Shown: positions 17,361 through 26,147 of the stretch, piece after piece
Numbering within the stretch: the stretch's first letter is position 1
How the letters are laid out: every line of letters begins with the position of its first letter
Assembly (NCBI RefSeq): GCF_019331675.1
Contig: NZ_JAHBBJ010000004.1
Span: 1 to 64,000 of the forward strand
Reading direction: 5' to 3'
Origin: Bifidobacterium miconisargentati
GTDB taxonomy: Bacteria > Actinomycetota > Actinomycetes > Actinomycetales > Bifidobacteriaceae
DNA: 64,000 nucleotides
The notes under the pieces: generated by a model
What the model saw: the letters and a program-made list of their open reading frames with translations, nothing else
What the model was told of the DNA's origin: nothing
The model's database searches: none
Made by a program: the position numbers and the translations under genes

Positions 17361-17780
17361 ATGATGTCTTGTTCGATGATGAGCCAAGGTCATGGTGGGC
17401 GAAGCGCCGGTGTATGCCATGCGGGCGTGCATGCCGTCGTTGCGCGTCGGACGACGGGGAGGAACGTTGCTGGAGCGTCGCCCGCCGATGGCATGAAGGG
17501 CGGTCGGCTGCGTGGCCGGCTGGTCACTGGCCTGCTGGCGTTAATGCTGGCATGCACCGGTCTCGCCGCATGGACGGCGCAACCCGCGCAATCGGAGCCT
17601 GGGGCCATGCGGGTGACCAGCTACATAGTGCGTCCGGGGGATACGTTGTGGCTGTATGCATCGCGGATCACCCCTGCGGGACAGGATGTCTCCCAAACCG
17701 TGGACCGACTGATGGCGCTTAATGGTCTGGAGTCCAGTTCACTGCGTGCGGGGCAGCGGATCATTGTGCCGGCCGAGTGA
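17361..17780 (+). CDS. LysM protein, probable SOS-induced cell-division inhibitor
   Basis: A 139-aa protein with a basic N-terminus, one membrane segment (about 52-72, [20 protein letters not shown]) and a LysM peptidoglycan-binding domain to the C-terminus (about 86-138, [14 protein letters not shown]...AGQRIIVP). Its architecture and its position divergent from lexA match YneA (Bacillus), DivS (Corynebacterium) and ChiZ/Rv2719c (Mycobacterium), which block septation during DNA damage. Two good LexA boxes lie in its promoter. ATG codons at 17361 and 17364 both follow GGAGGG; the true start could be either. Function is inferred from context and domains. Confidence 0.8.
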   Translation: MMSCSMMSQGHGGRSAGVCHAGVHAVVARRTTGRNVAGASPADGMKGGRLRGRLVTGLLALMLACTGLAAWTAQPAQSEPGAMRVTSYIVRPGDTLWLYASRITPAGQDVSQTVDRLMALNGLESSSLRAGQRIIVPAE

Positions 17781-17832
17781 GCGAAACCCCCGCGATATCG
17801 TTTTTCCAGCAGGTCACGTTATTGTGGATGGC

Positions 17833-18285
17833 ATGCATTGTCCTTTTTGCCAGAATCCAGACACCAAGGTCATCGACACCCGCATCAGCGATGATGGCCA
17901 TTCCATTCGCCGTCGCCGTGTGTGCCCGGTCTGCAATCGCCGTTTCACCACGGTGGAGACCAGCATGTTGCTGGTCACCAAACGTTCGGGCGGTGCCGAA
18001 CCGTTCAGCAGGGACAAGGTGATCACCGGCGTGCGCAAGGCCTGCCAGGGAAGACCGGTCAGGGAAGAGGATCTCAAGAAGCTGGGGCAGAAAGTGGAGG
18101 AGGACCTGCGCTCCAGGGGGCTTGCCGAGGTGAGCTCGGACGAGGTGGGCCGGGCCATTCTGAAGCCGTTGCGTGATCTGGATGAGGTGGCGTATCTGCG
18201 TTTCGCCAGCGTGTACCAGAACTTCTCGGGGCTGGAGGACTTCCAGAAGGCCATCGACGCGCTGCGCGAGTACGGCAACAAGTAG
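17833..18285 (+). CDS. nrdR: transcriptional repressor NrdR
   Basis: A 150-aa nucleotide-sensing repressor of ribonucleotide reductase genes, of full family length. The N-terminal zinc ribbon is visible as CPFC (residues 3-6) and [10 protein letters not shown], with DTR and RRRR between. An ATP-cone domain follows (about 49-139) with [13 protein letters not shown]. The ATG at 17833 (start MHCPFC) is the family start, so the longer frame reaching back into the LysM gene is rejected. It is co-directional with the LysM gene 52 bp upstream, as in other Actinobacteria where lexA, the LysM gene and nrdR are neighbours. Confidence 0.96.
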   Translation: MHCPFCQNPDTKVIDTRISDDGHSIRRRRVCPVCNRRFTTVETSMLLVTKRSGGAEPFSRDKVITGVRKACQGRPVREEDLKKLGQKVEEDLRSRGLAEVSSDEVGRAILKPLRDLDEVAYLRFASVYQNFSGLEDFQKAIDALREYGNK

Positions 18286-18390
18286 GCAAAACCCGTAAGC
18301 AATGGAGTCTTGTGATTCCGTGATCGTGCCGGTCATGGGTGTCGGCCGAACGACCCATAGGCGGCCATGGCCGAGTCGATCGAGATGAAA

Positions 18391-18422
18391 ACAGGGGCAT
18401 CGTAATCTTGCGATGCCCCTGT
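18391..18422. terminator. bidirectional terminator between nrdR and serA
   Basis: ACAGGGGCATCG (18391-18402) pairs perfectly with CGATGCCCCTGT (18411-18422). A T-run follows on the minus strand (AAAA before the left arm on plus), so it mainly ends the serA transcript and can also stop nrdR. Confidence 0.85.
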
Positions 18423-18452
18423 CGTTAAGGAACGCTACACACCATTCGGGCG

Positions 18453-19652
18453 TCAGCTGATGACGCGCATGCGGATGGTGCCCTCGATGTTGCGCAGGGC
18501 CTCCAGCGTCGCCGCACTGGGCTTCTGGGCGACATCGGTCACCACGTAGCCGAGCTCGCCCTCGGTGGCCAGCGACTGGAAGGAGATGTTGATGTTCTCC
18601 TCGCCGAGCACACGGTTCACGCGGGCCAGCACGCCGGGCAGGTTGTCATGCAGGTGGGCGATGCGGCACACGCCTTTGCAGTCGCCAAGGTTGATCTGCG
18701 GCATGTTCACGGACAGGGATGTGGAACCCTTGAACCAGTAGTCCTCAAGGCGCTGGGACACGAAGTGGCCGATGGACTCCTGGGCCTCCAGCGTGGAACC
18801 GCCGATGTGCGGGGTCAGGATCATGTTGTCCTCTTCGGCCAGCGGGGTCTTGAACGGGTCGCCGCTCTTCTTCGGCTCCACCGGGAATACGTCCACGGCC
18901 GCGCCGGACAGGTGGCCGGAATCGAGATGGCGCTTGAGTGCGTCGAGATCCGCCACGAAGCCGCGCGAAAGGTTGATGAAGATGGAATCCTGCTTCATGT
19001 GCTCGAACTGGTCCTCGCCGAAGAAGCCGGTGTTCGACTTGCGGCCGTCCACATGGAGCGTGACCACGTCGGACTGCTCCAGCAGCTCGTTCAGGGTGTC
19101 GCAACGCTGGGCGTTGCCCAGTGCCAGCTTCTCCTCGATGTCGTAGAACACCACATGCATGCCGAGCGCCTCGGCCAGCACGGACAGCTGGGAGCCGATG
19201 TTGCCGTAGCCGATGATGCCGAGCGTCTTGCCTCGCACCTCATGGGAGCCGGAGGCGGACTTGTCCCACATGCCGTGCTTGATGTGATGCGTGTGGGCGG
19301 GCACGCGGCGCAGCAGGCAGATGATGTCGCAGATCACCAGCTCCACCACGGAGCGGGTGTTGGAGTAGGGGGCGTTGAACACGGCGATGCCGCGCTTGCC
19401 GGCATGTGCCAGATCTACCTGGTTGGTGCCGATGCAGAAGCATCCCACGGCGCTCAGGTTCGGACGGGCGTCCAGCACACGGGCCGTGACGCTGGTCTTA
19501 GAACGCACGCCGACCAGATCCACGCCCTCCAGCGCGTCGATGAGCTCATCCTCGCTCAGGGCGCCCTTCATGGTTTCGACCTCGAATCCGTGGTTGCGCA
19601 ACGAGGAGGCCGCGTCGGGATGAATGTTTTCCAATAACAATGCTTTGGGCAT
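18453..19652 (-). CDS. serA: D-3-phosphoglycerate dehydrogenase
   Basis: First step of serine synthesis: oxidises 3-phosphoglycerate to 3-phosphohydroxypyruvate with NAD. The 399-aa length matches the short E. coli-type SerA, with a substrate domain, a Rossmann NAD domain (GIIGYGNIGSQ) and a C-terminal ACT domain (about 325-399, LPGVLARVNRVL...NINISFQS) for serine feedback. The catalytic His lies in LTPHIGGST. The ATG at 19652 has GGTGAGGAAAC upstream. It starts 12 bp after the HelD-like gene stop and probably shares its mRNA. Confidence 0.95.
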   Translation of the reverse strand: MPKALLLENIHPDAASSLRNHGFEVETMKGALSEDELIDALEGVDLVGVRSKTSVTARVLDARPNLSAVGCFCIGTNQVDLAHAGKRGIAVFNAPYSNTRSVVELVICDIICLLRRVPAHTHHIKHGMWDKSASGSHEVRGKTLGIIGYGNIGSQLSVLAEALGMHVVFYDIEEKLALGNAQRCDTLNELLEQSDVVTLHVDGRKSNTGFFGEDQFEHMKQDSIFINLSRGFVADLDALKRHLDSGHLSGAAVDVFPVEPKKSGDPFKTPLAEEDNMILTPHIGGSTLEAQESIGHFVSQRLEDYWFKGSTSLSVNMPQINLGDCKGVCRIAHLHDNLPGVLARVNRVLGEENINISFQSLATEGELGYVVTDVAQKPSAATLEALRNIEGTIRMRVIS

Positions 19653-19663
19653 GTTTCCTCACC

Positions 19664-21943
19664 TTAGATGTTCAGGGACGTCTCGTCCGCGTTTGTCCGA
19701 ACTATAACCAGACGCTGGGTGGGTCTGGTCATCGCCACATACAGGTCGGAGGCCGCCACCAGACGGCTCGGCGCGTCGTCCTCGATGCGGCCGGGCTCGA
19801 CCACCACCACGGCGTCGAACTCAAGGCCCTTGACCGTCTCCGTGCCGCAGACGCTGATCTGCTCGTCCCACTCGGGCTGGTCGGCCAGGCGACGGAATTC
19901 GGCCGGGTCGAGCTTGCCGGAGAGACGTTCGCGCACGGCGGCACGCACCGGGGCGATGAGGTCGTCCGGGCAGATCACGGCGATGCGGCCCGTGCCGTCC
20001 GAGGAGACGAACTGCTCGGCCAGGGCGACCGCCTGATCGGCCGTGGCAGTCAGCAGGTCACGGCCGTCGGCCACCACATGCTTGGCCACCGATTCGGGGA
20101 CGCTGCGCACCGCGTTGACGGTGGAGATGTACAGACCCTCGTCCTCGGCGAACCGGGAGGCCAGATCGGAGACCTCCTTGGGGTTGCGGTAGTTGATGGT
20201 CAGCTCGTTGAGATCCCAGTGCGACGGGCCGAACAGACGGTTCATGGTCTTGTCCCAGCGGCGGGTGCCACCCAGCGCCGAAGTCTGCGCCACGTCGCCC
20301 ACGATGGTGAAGGAACGGGAGGGGCAGCGCCGGATGAGCATGCGCCAATCCATGGCCGTCAGCTCCTGCGCCTCGTCCACCACGATATGGCCGTACGTCC
20401 ACTCGCGGTCGGCGGCCGCGCGCTGCGAGGTGAGCTCGGAATCGTCGCCGTTCATCTGGTCGAGCAGCATCTGGCTGGACACGATGCCCTGACCGAGGCC
20501 GGTGGACGCCAGCGTGTCCTTGGCGTACTGCTCCTCGGCGGCGCGGCGTGCGTCGGCGGCGGACTGCTTGGCCACCATCTTGGGGTCGGGACCCAGCAGA
20601 TCCATCGCCTCGTCCAGCAGCGGGATGTCGGAACGGGTCAGCGGGGAGCCCTTCGGACGTGCCAGCGCGGCCACGTCCTCGTCGGTGAGCCAGCCGGCCA
20701 GGGACTTCAGACGTTCGGGGTGGGCGAACAGCTGGTCGATGAGCCAGGGGCCGGTCATCGGCAGCCAGCATAGGTTCAGCGTCTTGCGCACCTGGTCGTT
20801 CATGCGCAGCAGCGACATCGCGCGGTTGAGCTCCGCCTGATCGGGCGTGTAGTCGAGCTGTTCGGCGTAGCGGGCCTGCATGCTGGAGAGCATCGAACGG
20901 ATGAAGGTCTCACGGGCCTTGTTATGCGACTGGCGGGTGCGTTTGGCGTCCGTCTGGGCCTGTTCGATGTCCGCCGCGAGCATCGGCACCTGGATGCCGC
21001 TGATGGTCACGACCGGCAGGTTGGCGGGCACACGGATGCGGGCCGCGATGGCGTTCGCCACCACCTGGGCCATACGGCGGTCGCCCTTGAGCTTGGCGGC
21101 ATGCGACGAGTCCACGGCCGTGGCGCTGACGCCGGGAATGAGATCGGCGATGGTGCGGGAGACCACGCCGGTTTCGCCCAGCGAGGGCAGCACCTGGTCG
21201 ATGTAGTGCAGGAACGTGGAGCTGGGGCCCACCACGAGCACGCCGGAACGCTCCAACGTGCGACGATGCGTGTACAGCAGGTACGCCGCACGGTGCAGGG
21301 CCACGGCGGTCTTGCCGGTGCCGGGGCCGCCCTGGACCACCACGACGCGATTCAGGGCGGAACGGATGATGCGGTCCTGCTCGGCCTGGATGGTGGCCAC
21401 GATATCGGTCATCTTGCCGGTGCGGCGCGAGCTGAGCGAGGCCAGCAGCGCGCCCTCGCCGGTCAGCGTGCCGGCGGAGGAGGCCTTGCCCACCTGGTCG
21501 GAGTGCACGTCCAGCACCTCGTCCTCGACGCCGACCACCTCACGGAAGCTCAGGGTGATATGGCGGCGCATCACGATGTCGCCGTGGTTGGAGGGCGTCG
21601 CCTCATAGAAGGGCCGCGCCGCCTCCGCTCGCCAGTCGGTCAGAATCGGCTCGTGATCCGGACTGGACAGGCCGATGCGTCCGATGTAGTGGCGTTTGCC
21701 GTCCTTGGCGTCCAGGCGGCCGAACACCAGACGGTCCTCCACGCTGCGCAGCTGGGTGAGACGGTTCTCGTACATCGTGGCGAAGGAGTCCCGCTCGCTG
21801 CGCTGGGTGGGGGAGCCGTGCGATCCCGCCGCGCGCACGGTGTCCAGACGCTGCCACATCTCGGCGCGCAGGTCGTCCAGGCGTCCGTAGGCGCGATCCA
21901 CCGCCTGCTGTTCCTCATGCAGCTGTGAGGCATAACTCGACAT
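19664..21943 (-). CDS. HelD/HelR-like UvrD-family ATPase
   Basis: A 759-aa cytoplasmic superfamily 1 ATPase. An N-terminal helical arm (about 1-75) precedes the split helicase core. Walker A is GGPGTGKT (about 205-212), Walker B IVVDEAQELTAMDW and motif III GDVAQT. A C-terminal motif near VTIRP-like VAMTRPTQRL closes the second core half. The N-terminal arm and size match HelD/HelR proteins that bind RNA polymerase, clear stalled complexes and in Actinobacteria can give rifamycin tolerance. ATG 21943 follows GAAGAGAAG; a TTG six codons upstream (21961) is less likely. Confusion with DNA-acting UvrD is possible, but the N-terminal arm favours HelD. Confidence 0.85.
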   Translation of the reverse strand: MSSYASQLHEEQQAVDRAYGRLDDLRAEMWQRLDTVRAAGSHGSPTQRSERDSFATMYENRLTQLRSVEDRLVFGRLDAKDGKRHYIGRIGLSSPDHEPILTDWRAEAARPFYEATPSNHGDIVMRRHITLSFREVVGVEDEVLDVHSDQVGKASSAGTLTGEGALLASLSSRRTGKMTDIVATIQAEQDRIIRSALNRVVVVQGGPGTGKTAVALHRAAYLLYTHRRTLERSGVLVVGPSSTFLHYIDQVLPSLGETGVVSRTIADLIPGVSATAVDSSHAAKLKGDRRMAQVVANAIAARIRVPANLPVVTISGIQVPMLAADIEQAQTDAKRTRQSHNKARETFIRSMLSSMQARYAEQLDYTPDQAELNRAMSLLRMNDQVRKTLNLCWLPMTGPWLIDQLFAHPERLKSLAGWLTDEDVAALARPKGSPLTRSDIPLLDEAMDLLGPDPKMVAKQSAADARRAAEEQYAKDTLASTGLGQGIVSSQMLLDQMNGDDSELTSQRAAADREWTYGHIVVDEAQELTAMDWRMLIRRCPSRSFTIVGDVAQTSALGGTRRWDKTMNRLFGPSHWDLNELTINYRNPKEVSDLASRFAEDEGLYISTVNAVRSVPESVAKHVVADGRDLLTATADQAVALAEQFVSSDGTGRIAVICPDDLIAPVRAAVRERLSGKLDPAEFRRLADQPEWDEQISVCGTETVKGLEFDAVVVVEPGRIEDDAPSRLVAASDLYVAMTRPTQRLVIVRTNADETSLNI

Positions 21944-22076
21944 GCTTCTCTTCGATTCCAATCCGTGGGGTCAAAACTTCAAGGCATTCAAATCTACCGC
22001 ACGGCCCCTACGTCAGCCGCCTGCGGTCGGGAGCATGCAGATGAAATTCCGGTGAATTCGCCGATCGTGCGAATCG

Positions 22077-22108
22077 GGGCCGGTTCGGACTCGGTCCGGA
22101 ACCGGCCC
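22077..22108. promoter_or_regulatory. hairpin upstream of mraZ
   Basis: GGGCCGGTTC (22077-22086) pairs with GAACCGGCCC (22099-22108). It lies in the 316-bp divergent gap between the HelD-like gene and mraZ. Terminator or operator function cannot be told. Confidence 0.4.
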
Positions 22109-22174
22109 GAAAGCCCCCGACACGCGCGATGTACAGGGAAAATCATCCAAAAGGGTGAGCAAATCGTGTGCAAG

Positions 22175-22209
22175 TGGGGAAGAATGGGGAAGCGTGGGGT
22201 AAAGTGGTG
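22175..22209 (+). promoter_or_regulatory. MraZ-binding repeats at the dcw promoter
   Basis: TGGGG occurs at 22175, 22185 and 22195, with a fourth degenerate TGGTG at 22205, exactly 10 bp apart. This is the known MraZ box layout (TGGGN repeats with 5-nt spacers), so MraZ can bind its own promoter. TAAAGT at 22200-22205 within the last spacer could be the -10. Confidence 0.85.
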
Positions 22210-22259
22210 AGCCAGTTGGGTGAAGTGTATCCATCAGGCGCGGCAAAGGAGGTGGAACC

Positions 22260-22781
22260 ATGGTCGACGAGCGGCCGGCGCAGGACGCCGAAGCCAAGAC
22301 CGAGGGTTCCTCGTCATTCGCCGATTTCATGAACGGCATGCCACCGCTGCTGCTGGGCACCTACACTCCCAAGATCGACGCGAAAGGCCGCATGGCGTTG
22401 CCGGCCAAATTTCGCGCGCAGCTGGGCAAGGGCCTGGTCATGGCGCGCGGACAGGAACGCTGCGTCTACCTGCTGCCCTTCGAGGAGTTCCGCCGCATCG
22501 CCTCGCAGATTCAGCGTGTCTCGGTGGGCAACAAGGCCGCGCGCGAATACCTGCGCGTGTTCCTGTCCGGCGCCGTGGACCAGGAGCCGGACAAGCAGGG
22601 CCGCGTGCTCGTGCCGCAGATGCTGCGCGACTACGCCCATCTCGGCTCCGAAGTGGTGGTGATCGGCGTGGGCACCCGAGCCGAACTATGGAACAAGGAA
22701 GCCTGGGAGGCCTACCTGGCCGAGAAGGAAGAGGGATACGCCGATATTGCCGATGATGTTCTGCCGGAGGTGGAATTCTGA
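22260..22781 (+). CDS. mraZ: transcriptional regulator MraZ
   Basis: A DNA-binding regulator of the dcw cluster, of the AbrB/SpoVT-like fold in tandem (two halves, LGTYTPKIDAKGRMALPAKF and VDQEPDKQGRVLVPQMLRDY). The 173-aa length exceeds the usual ~145. The extra ~30 N-terminal residues are acidic and polar. Their start is supported by a perfect AAAGGAGGT six nt before ATG 22260, so the extension looks genuine. Four TGGGG-like boxes lie 51-85 nt upstream. The stop overlaps the rsmH start by one base. Confidence 0.95.
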   Translation: MVDERPAQDAEAKTEGSSSFADFMNGMPPLLLGTYTPKIDAKGRMALPAKFRAQLGKGLVMARGQERCVYLLPFEEFRRIASQIQRVSVGNKAAREYLRVFLSGAVDQEPDKQGRVLVPQMLRDYAHLGSEVVVIGVGTRAELWNKEAWEAYLAEKEEGYADIADDVLPEVEF

Positions 22782-23872
22782 TGATTGATGTGACGGCCAT
22801 TCACCAGCCGGTGCTGCTCGCCGACTGCGTGGCGCTCATGACGCCCGCGCTGCAGCGGGAAGGCGCCGTGGCGGTGGACTGCACGCTCGGCCTGGCCGGC
22901 CATTCCACCGCGTTCCTCAAGGCCGCGCCCCAGGCCCGTCTCATCGGCATCGACCGTGACAGCGAGGCATTGGCGCTCGCCACCGAGCGCATGCGCCAGG
23001 AAGGCCTCGCCGACCGGTTCACGCCCGTGCACGCCGCATTCGACCAGCTCGACCAGGTACTTGAGGATCAGGGCATCGAGCGCGTGGACGCCGTGTTCAT
23101 GGATCTGGGCCTGTCCAGCCTGCAGATCGACGAGGCGGACCGAGGCTTCTCCTACTCCCATGACGCCCCGCTGGACATGCGCATGGACGTGAGCCAGGAA
23201 CTGACCGCCGCGCGCATTCTCGCCACCTACGACGCCGCCCAGCTGACCCATATCTTCAAGGAATACGGCGAGGAACGCTTCTCCCGCCAGATCGCCCGCG
23301 AAATCGTGGCCCGCCGCGACAGGCAGCCGTTCACCACCACCAGCCAGCTCAACGCACTGGTGGACGAGGTGGTGCCCCAGGCCCATCGCCCCGCGGGCAA
23401 CCCCGCCAAGCGCGTGTTCCAGGCGCTGCGCATCGAGGTCAACGGCGAGCTGGACAAGCTCGCCTCGACGCTGCCGCAGGCCGCCAACCGCCTCAACGTG
23501 GGCGGCCGGCTCGTGGTGGAGTCCTACCACTCGCTGGAGGACAAGGCCGTCAAGTCGTTCATGGCCCAGGGACTGAGGATCGACGCCCCCGCCGACCTGC
23601 CCATCGTGCCGCCCGACGCCCAGCCGTTCTTCAGGGAACTGACCCGAGGCGCCATCAAGGCGGATGAACAGGAGATCGCCTCCAACCCGAGATCGGCCTC
23701 CGTGCGATTGCGGGCCGTGGAGGTCAGTCGCGAGATTCCCGCACGCTGGCGCGCCCGCTTCGCCGAGACCGCCGAACACCCGAACCCGTCGGCGCGCAAG
23801 GCCGGCGCACATCACGCAACACGTTCCAACACACGAGCCAACCGCGGCGAACGCCGCACTAGGAGGGGCTGA
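22781..23872 (+). CDS. rsmH: 16S rRNA (cytosine1402-N4)-methyltransferase RsmH
   Basis: Methylates N4 of C1402 in 16S rRNA, in the cytoplasm. It is 363 aa. Family blocks visible are HQPVLLADCVALM near the start, DCTLGLAGHS (SAM loop) and DAVFMDLGLSSLQID. GFSYSHDAPLDMRMD and the C-terminal VESYHSLEDKAVK are also present. Translation is coupled: ATG 22781 shares its A with the mraZ TGA, and the gene's TGA overlaps the next start at 23872. A basic C-terminal tail of about 30 residues follows the catalytic domain. Confidence 0.97.
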   Translation: MIDVTAIHQPVLLADCVALMTPALQREGAVAVDCTLGLAGHSTAFLKAAPQARLIGIDRDSEALALATERMRQEGLADRFTPVHAAFDQLDQVLEDQGIERVDAVFMDLGLSSLQIDEADRGFSYSHDAPLDMRMDVSQELTAARILATYDAAQLTHIFKEYGEERFSRQIAREIVARRDRQPFTTTSQLNALVDEVVPQAHRPAGNPAKRVFQALRIEVNGELDKLASTLPQAANRLNVGGRLVVESYHSLEDKAVKSFMAQGLRIDAPADLPIVPPDAQPFFRELTRGAIKADEQEIASNPRSASVRLRAVEVSREIPARWRARFAETAEHPNPSARKAGAHHATRSNTRANRGERRTRRG

Positions 23873-24318
23873 TGGCAGCCAGCGCACGCAGCGTCCGGTC
23901 GAACGCCGCCTCGTCCAGCCGACCCGAATCCAAGACGCAGACCTCGTCCAGGCCGCAGCTGCGTCTGATCTCCGGCCAGCGCACCGAGACGCAGGGCAAT
24001 ATGGTCGCCCGCGTCATCGAATGGACGCGCACCCGCAGCGCGCCGCTCGTCCATGTGGTCGTCGCCGTGGCCTTCCTGATGGCCACGCTCTTCGGCGCGC
24101 TCATGCTGCGCACCCAGATGGTCCAGAACTCGTTCGAGGCGGCGCAGATCGAAGCGCACATCAACGTGCTCACCCAGGACGTGGAGGACGACCAGGCCAA
24201 GCTCGACCAGCTCGTGGCCTCCCTGCCCGACAAGGCCAGCGACATGGGCATGGTGCCCCAGCAGGGATCCGTGTCCATCGACCTCAACGGATACAAGTCC
24301 AATGAAAGCGGGAAGTAA
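23872..24318 (+). CDS. FtsL-like cell division protein
   Basis: A 148-aa bitopic membrane protein in the ftsL position between rsmH and ftsI. A basic/Ser-rich cytoplasmic N-terminus (1-58) leads to one membrane segment (about 59-79), then a heptad-like extracellular helix (about 84-118, NSFEAAQIEAHINVL...). The C-terminus contains ASDMGMVPQ, the pattern found where FtsL/DivIC helices end. FtsL proteins form the FtsQLB complex that activates FtsW-FtsI. Primary sequence conservation in this family is low, so the call rests on topology and position. GGAGGGG precedes ATG 23872. Confidence 0.8.
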   Translation: MAASARSVRSNAASSSRPESKTQTSSRPQLRLISGQRTETQGNMVARVIEWTRTRSAPLVHVVVAVAFLMATLFGALMLRTQMVQNSFEAAQIEAHINVLTQDVEDDQAKLDQLVASLPDKASDMGMVPQQGSVSIDLNGYKSNESGK

Positions 24319-26121
24319 GTGAAGACCATCCAGCGCATCGTCCGGTTCGCCAAGGTGAAGACCTTCGCGTTCAAGTGCATCGCCGTGGGCGCCGCACTCG
24401 CCCTGGTGGCCACCGCATGCGTGGCCCAGCTGGCATCCACCCAGCTCATCGGAGGACGCCAGACCGCGCAGGCCGCCACCGCCAGCCGCACGCTGACCGT
24501 GACCCTGAGCGCCAAGCGCGGACGCATCCTGGACACCAACGGCAACGTGCTCGCCCAGAGCGTGGAACGCTACACCATCGTGGCCAACCCCGAGGCCGCA
24601 CAGGAATTCGTGCCCATCACCTGCAACGACACCACCCGCGACTACTGCGACGAGATCGACGGCAAGCCCGTGGGCGCCACCGGTGCCGCGGCCGTGGGCC
24701 GTCTCCTGGCCAAGGCGCTGGGCATGAACGCCATGGAACTGGGCGCCAAGATGTCCGGCACCGGCCAGTACGTGGTCCTCAAGAAGGACGTGACCCCGCA
24801 GGTCAAGCGCAGCATCGACGCGCTGAACCTCGGCGGCATCGTCTGGGGTGAGCTCAGCAGCGAACGCCTGTACGCGGACGGCGAGATCCTGGGCTCCCTG
24901 CTCGGCGGCGTCAACGACGAAGGCACCGGCGTGGCCGGCATCGAACAGATGGAAAACAAGGAACTCACCGGCACCGACGGCCACCAGACCTACCAGCGTG
25001 GCAACGGCGGCGAGGAGATCCCCGGCACGATGACCGAATCCGTGGCCGCGAAGGACGGCTCCGACGTGACGCTCACCATCGACCGCGACGTGCAGTGGTA
25101 CGTCAAGAAGGTCCTCAAGGAAGCCAAGTCCAAGTACGGCTCGCCGTGGGGCATCGCCGTGGTACAGGATATCCAGAACGCCCAGATCCTTGCCCTCGCC
25201 GACAGCGACGAGGTGGAGGCCGGCAGCGACGAGGCCAAGATGAGCACTTCTCGCGCCGTCTCCGAAACCTTCGAGCCCGGCTCGGTGGGCAAGGTCATCT
25301 CCATGTCCGGCTATCTGCAGACCGGGCTGCACAAGATGACCGACCAGCTTACGGTGCCGGACCATACCACCCAGGACGGCCAGACCATCAAGGATTCGTT
25401 CGACCATGGCAGCGAACGCTGGACGCTCGCCGGCATCCTGCAGAACTCCTCCAACGTGGGCATGGTGCTCGCCGGACTCGGATTCACGGACGAGCAACGT
25501 TATGAGTTCCTGACCAAGTTCGGCATCGGCCAGTCCACCGGCCTGGGCCTGCCCGGCGAGTCCTCCGGCATGCTCACCAGCCCATCCTCCTGGGATCTGC
25601 GCACACGTAACACCATCCTGTTCGGTCAGGGCTACACCGTCAACGCACTGCAGCTCAACAACGTGGTGGCCACCATCGCCAACAAGGGCGTCAAGCAGCA
25701 GCAATCCATCATCAAGTCCACCACCTCAACCGGCGGCACCACGTCCAAGACCGGCAAGGACACGGCCACGAGGGTGATCGACGAGGATGTGGCGGCCGAC
25801 ATGATGAACGCCATGGAATCCGTGGCGGAAAGCTACAGCAAGTTCGTCAAGGTCGATGGCTACCGCATGGCCGCCAAGTCCGGCACCGCCGAGGTGCAGG
25901 GTGCGGACGGCACGCTGTCCTCGATCATCTCCGATTACTCGGTGGTTATCCCGGCCGACAACCCGCGGTACGCGGTGACCGTGGTGCTCAAGGACCCGAG
26001 CGGCGTCTACGGCGGTCTGACGGCCGGCCCGGTCTCCGCCCAGATCTGTGAGTTCCTTATGCAGAAATACGAGGTCCCTGTCTCATCACCGCGTAAAAAT
26101 GCTATCCCGGTCACGTGGTGA
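24319..26121 (+). CDS. ftsI: class B penicillin-binding protein FtsI/PBP3
   Basis: Septal transpeptidase that cross-links peptidoglycan. It is 600 aa. It has a short cytoplasmic tail, a membrane anchor (about 17-37), a PBP dimerisation domain (KRGRILDTNGNVLAQSVERY) and a transpeptidase domain. The active-site motifs are Ser322-x-x-Lys325 (PGSVGK), SSN 377-379 and KSGT 520-523, all intact. No PASTA domains are present. GTG 24319 directly abuts the previous stop, implying coupling. It works with FtsW (31228) encoded downstream. Confidence 0.96.
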   Translation: MKTIQRIVRFAKVKTFAFKCIAVGAALALVATACVAQLASTQLIGGRQTAQAATASRTLTVTLSAKRGRILDTNGNVLAQSVERYTIVANPEAAQEFVPITCNDTTRDYCDEIDGKPVGATGAAAVGRLLAKALGMNAMELGAKMSGTGQYVVLKKDVTPQVKRSIDALNLGGIVWGELSSERLYADGEILGSLLGGVNDEGTGVAGIEQMENKELTGTDGHQTYQRGNGGEEIPGTMTESVAAKDGSDVTLTIDRDVQWYVKKVLKEAKSKYGSPWGIAVVQDIQNAQILALADSDEVEAGSDEAKMSTSRAVSETFEPGSVGKVISMSGYLQTGLHKMTDQLTVPDHTTQDGQTIKDSFDHGSERWTLAGILQNSSNVGMVLAGLGFTDEQRYEFLTKFGIGQSTGLGLPGESSGMLTSPSSWDLRTRNTILFGQGYTVNALQLNNVVATIANKGVKQQQSIIKSTTSTGGTTSKTGKDTATRVIDEDVAADMMNAMESVAESYSKFVKVDGYRMAAKSGTAEVQGADGTLSSIISDYSVVIPADNPRYAVTVVLKDPSGVYGGLTAGPVSAQICEFLMQKYEVPVSSPRKNAIPVTW

Positions 26122-26147
26122 ATGGCGCGGCAGAAAGGCGACAATCC

